Notes under the pieces: model-generated
What the model saw: only the letters and a program-made list of their open reading frames with translations
What the model was told of the DNA's origin: nothing
The model's database searches: none
Shown here: piece by piece, positions 5,351 through 6,000 of the stretch
How the letters are laid out: every line of letters starts with the position of its first letter
Position numbering within the stretch: position 1 is the first letter of the stretch
Assembly (NCBI GenBank): GCA_937893225.1
Contig: CALBJM010000236.1
Span: 1-6,000, forward strand
From: an uncultured Erysipelotrichaceae bacterium
GTDB taxonomy: Bacteria; Bacillota_I; Bacilli_A; Erysipelotrichales; Erysipelotrichaceae
Direction of reading: 5' to 3'
Length of the DNA: 6,000 bases
Program-made: the position numbers and the translations under genes

Positions 5351-6000
5351 ATGAAAAAACGAAAATATCAATTTCGATTATTCGGGGGATTAGATTTAAC
5401 AATTAATGGGAAAAGCATTCCGTTACGAGAACAATTAGGTAGACAATTGTCTTCCATTTTTGCGTATTTGCTTTGTAACCATAAGCAAGCTGTTTCAAAA
5501 GAAAAGCTTATAGATACATTTTGGCATGATAGCGAAAATCCAACAAATGCATTGAAGTTTGCGATACATCGTTTGCGTAATACATTGAAAAAGATAGAAG
5601 ACATGCCAGATGAAGAATTGATTACTACGACTTCTAAAGGCTATCAAATTAATCCAACATTATCATTGGAACTTGATACAGAGCGTTTTGAAAAAAATGT
5701 ATTAACAGCTAAGAGCGAAACACAATTGAAACTCTATCAAGATTCTGTGAAGTTATATTGTGGAGAGTTCATGGCTGGTAATGAAGAAGAGTGGATATTA
5801 GCAGATCGTGGATATTATCGCTCTATTTTCACACAAGTTTGTCATACATTGGCAGAGCGTTTTATGAGTGTTTCGGATTATGATGATGCTATTCGTATTC
5901 TAGAAAAGGGATTGGGTGCTGATGAGTTGGATGAGTCCTTGATTTATTTGTATTTAAAGGCATTGATTCAAGAAAAAAGATATAGTTATGCGAAGTCTTA
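5351..6000 (+). CDS. SARP/AfsR-type transcriptional regulator with BTAD domain (3' end outside window)
   Basis: The frame is open from the ATG at 5351 to the right edge, giving 216 residues of an incomplete protein. Residues about 5-102 look like an OmpR-type winged helix: FRLFGGLDLTINGKSIPL, then SSIFAYLLCNHKQAVSKEKL, DTFWHD, and the recognition helix region NALKFAIHRLRNTLKK, ending with GYQI. From about residue 108 comes a bacterial transcriptional activator domain (BTAD), a helical TPR-like fold, with LDTERFEKNV, LYCGEFMAGNEEEW and YDDAIRILEKGL. This arrangement defines the SARP/AfsR family of DNA-binding activators. Longer members carry further domains after BTAD, and whether this one does cannot be seen. 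It begins 10 bases after pilT, so it is probably co-transcribed and may control the pilus-type operon (inference). Confidence 0.87.
   Translation, partial: MKKRKYQFRLFGGLDLTINGKSIPLREQLGRQLSSIFAYLLCNHKQAVSKEKLIDTFWHDSENPTNALKFAIHRLRNTLKKIEDMPDEELITTTSKGYQINPTLSLELDTERFEKNVLTAKSETQLKLYQDSVKLYCGEFMAGNEEEWILADRGYYRSIFTQVCHTLAERFMSVSDYDDAIRILEKGLGADELDESLIYLYLKALIQEKRYSYAKS

Noticed and set aside
5085..5604. Two - strand open frames opposite pilT and the regulator
   Set aside because: Both lie opposite strongly supported genes with clear motifs (PilT and winged-helix/BTAD), and their translations show no recognisable domain.

Overview
The window looks like a low-GC Bacillota chromosome. The DNA is AT-rich and every gene lies on the + strand. 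Genes are tightly packed, several joined by ATGA overlaps, with GAGG/AGGAG-type ribosome binding sites before many of them. The surface-protein repeat and its three-helix C-terminal anchor at the left edge resemble those I associate with Erysipelotrichaceae and nearby gut or oral Firmicutes. That placement comes from memory of such families, not from a search.

Layout: bases 1-807 are the C-terminal end of a large surface protein, followed by a good rho-independent terminator (823-852). After a 70-base gap a long co-directional run begins. It holds a probable transglutaminase-like lipoprotein (878-1762), a PilC/GspF/ComGB-type inner-membrane platform protein (1777-2805) and four small single-helix membrane proteins (2802-3116, 3113-3547, 3544-3870, 3863-4267). 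A PilT-type hexameric ATPase (4276-5340) comes next, then a SARP/AfsR-type regulator with a winged-helix and BTAD domain (5351 to beyond the right edge). From 1777 onward the genes overlap or are separated by at most 10 bases, so this is almost certainly one operon. The lipoprotein gene 14 bases upstream probably belongs to it.

Working together: the platform protein, the PilT-like motor and four pilin-sized proteins with one N-terminal helix form the core of a type IV filament (type IV pilus, type II secretion or competence) machine. It is reduced: no PilB/GspE assembly ATPase, no prepilin peptidase, no PilM/N/O and no textbook major pilin are visible here. The small proteins have degenerate or absent prepilin cleavage sites. 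One resembles DUF4860 and one resembles PilX-like minor pilins. The best candidate for an under-described system is this compact PilT-only pseudopilus-like operon with a surface transglutaminase-like protein at its head and a BTAD regulator at its tail. Its function cannot be read from the sequence. No RNA genes, CRISPR array, insertion sequence or attachment site were seen, and the only non-coding stretch of note is 808-877.
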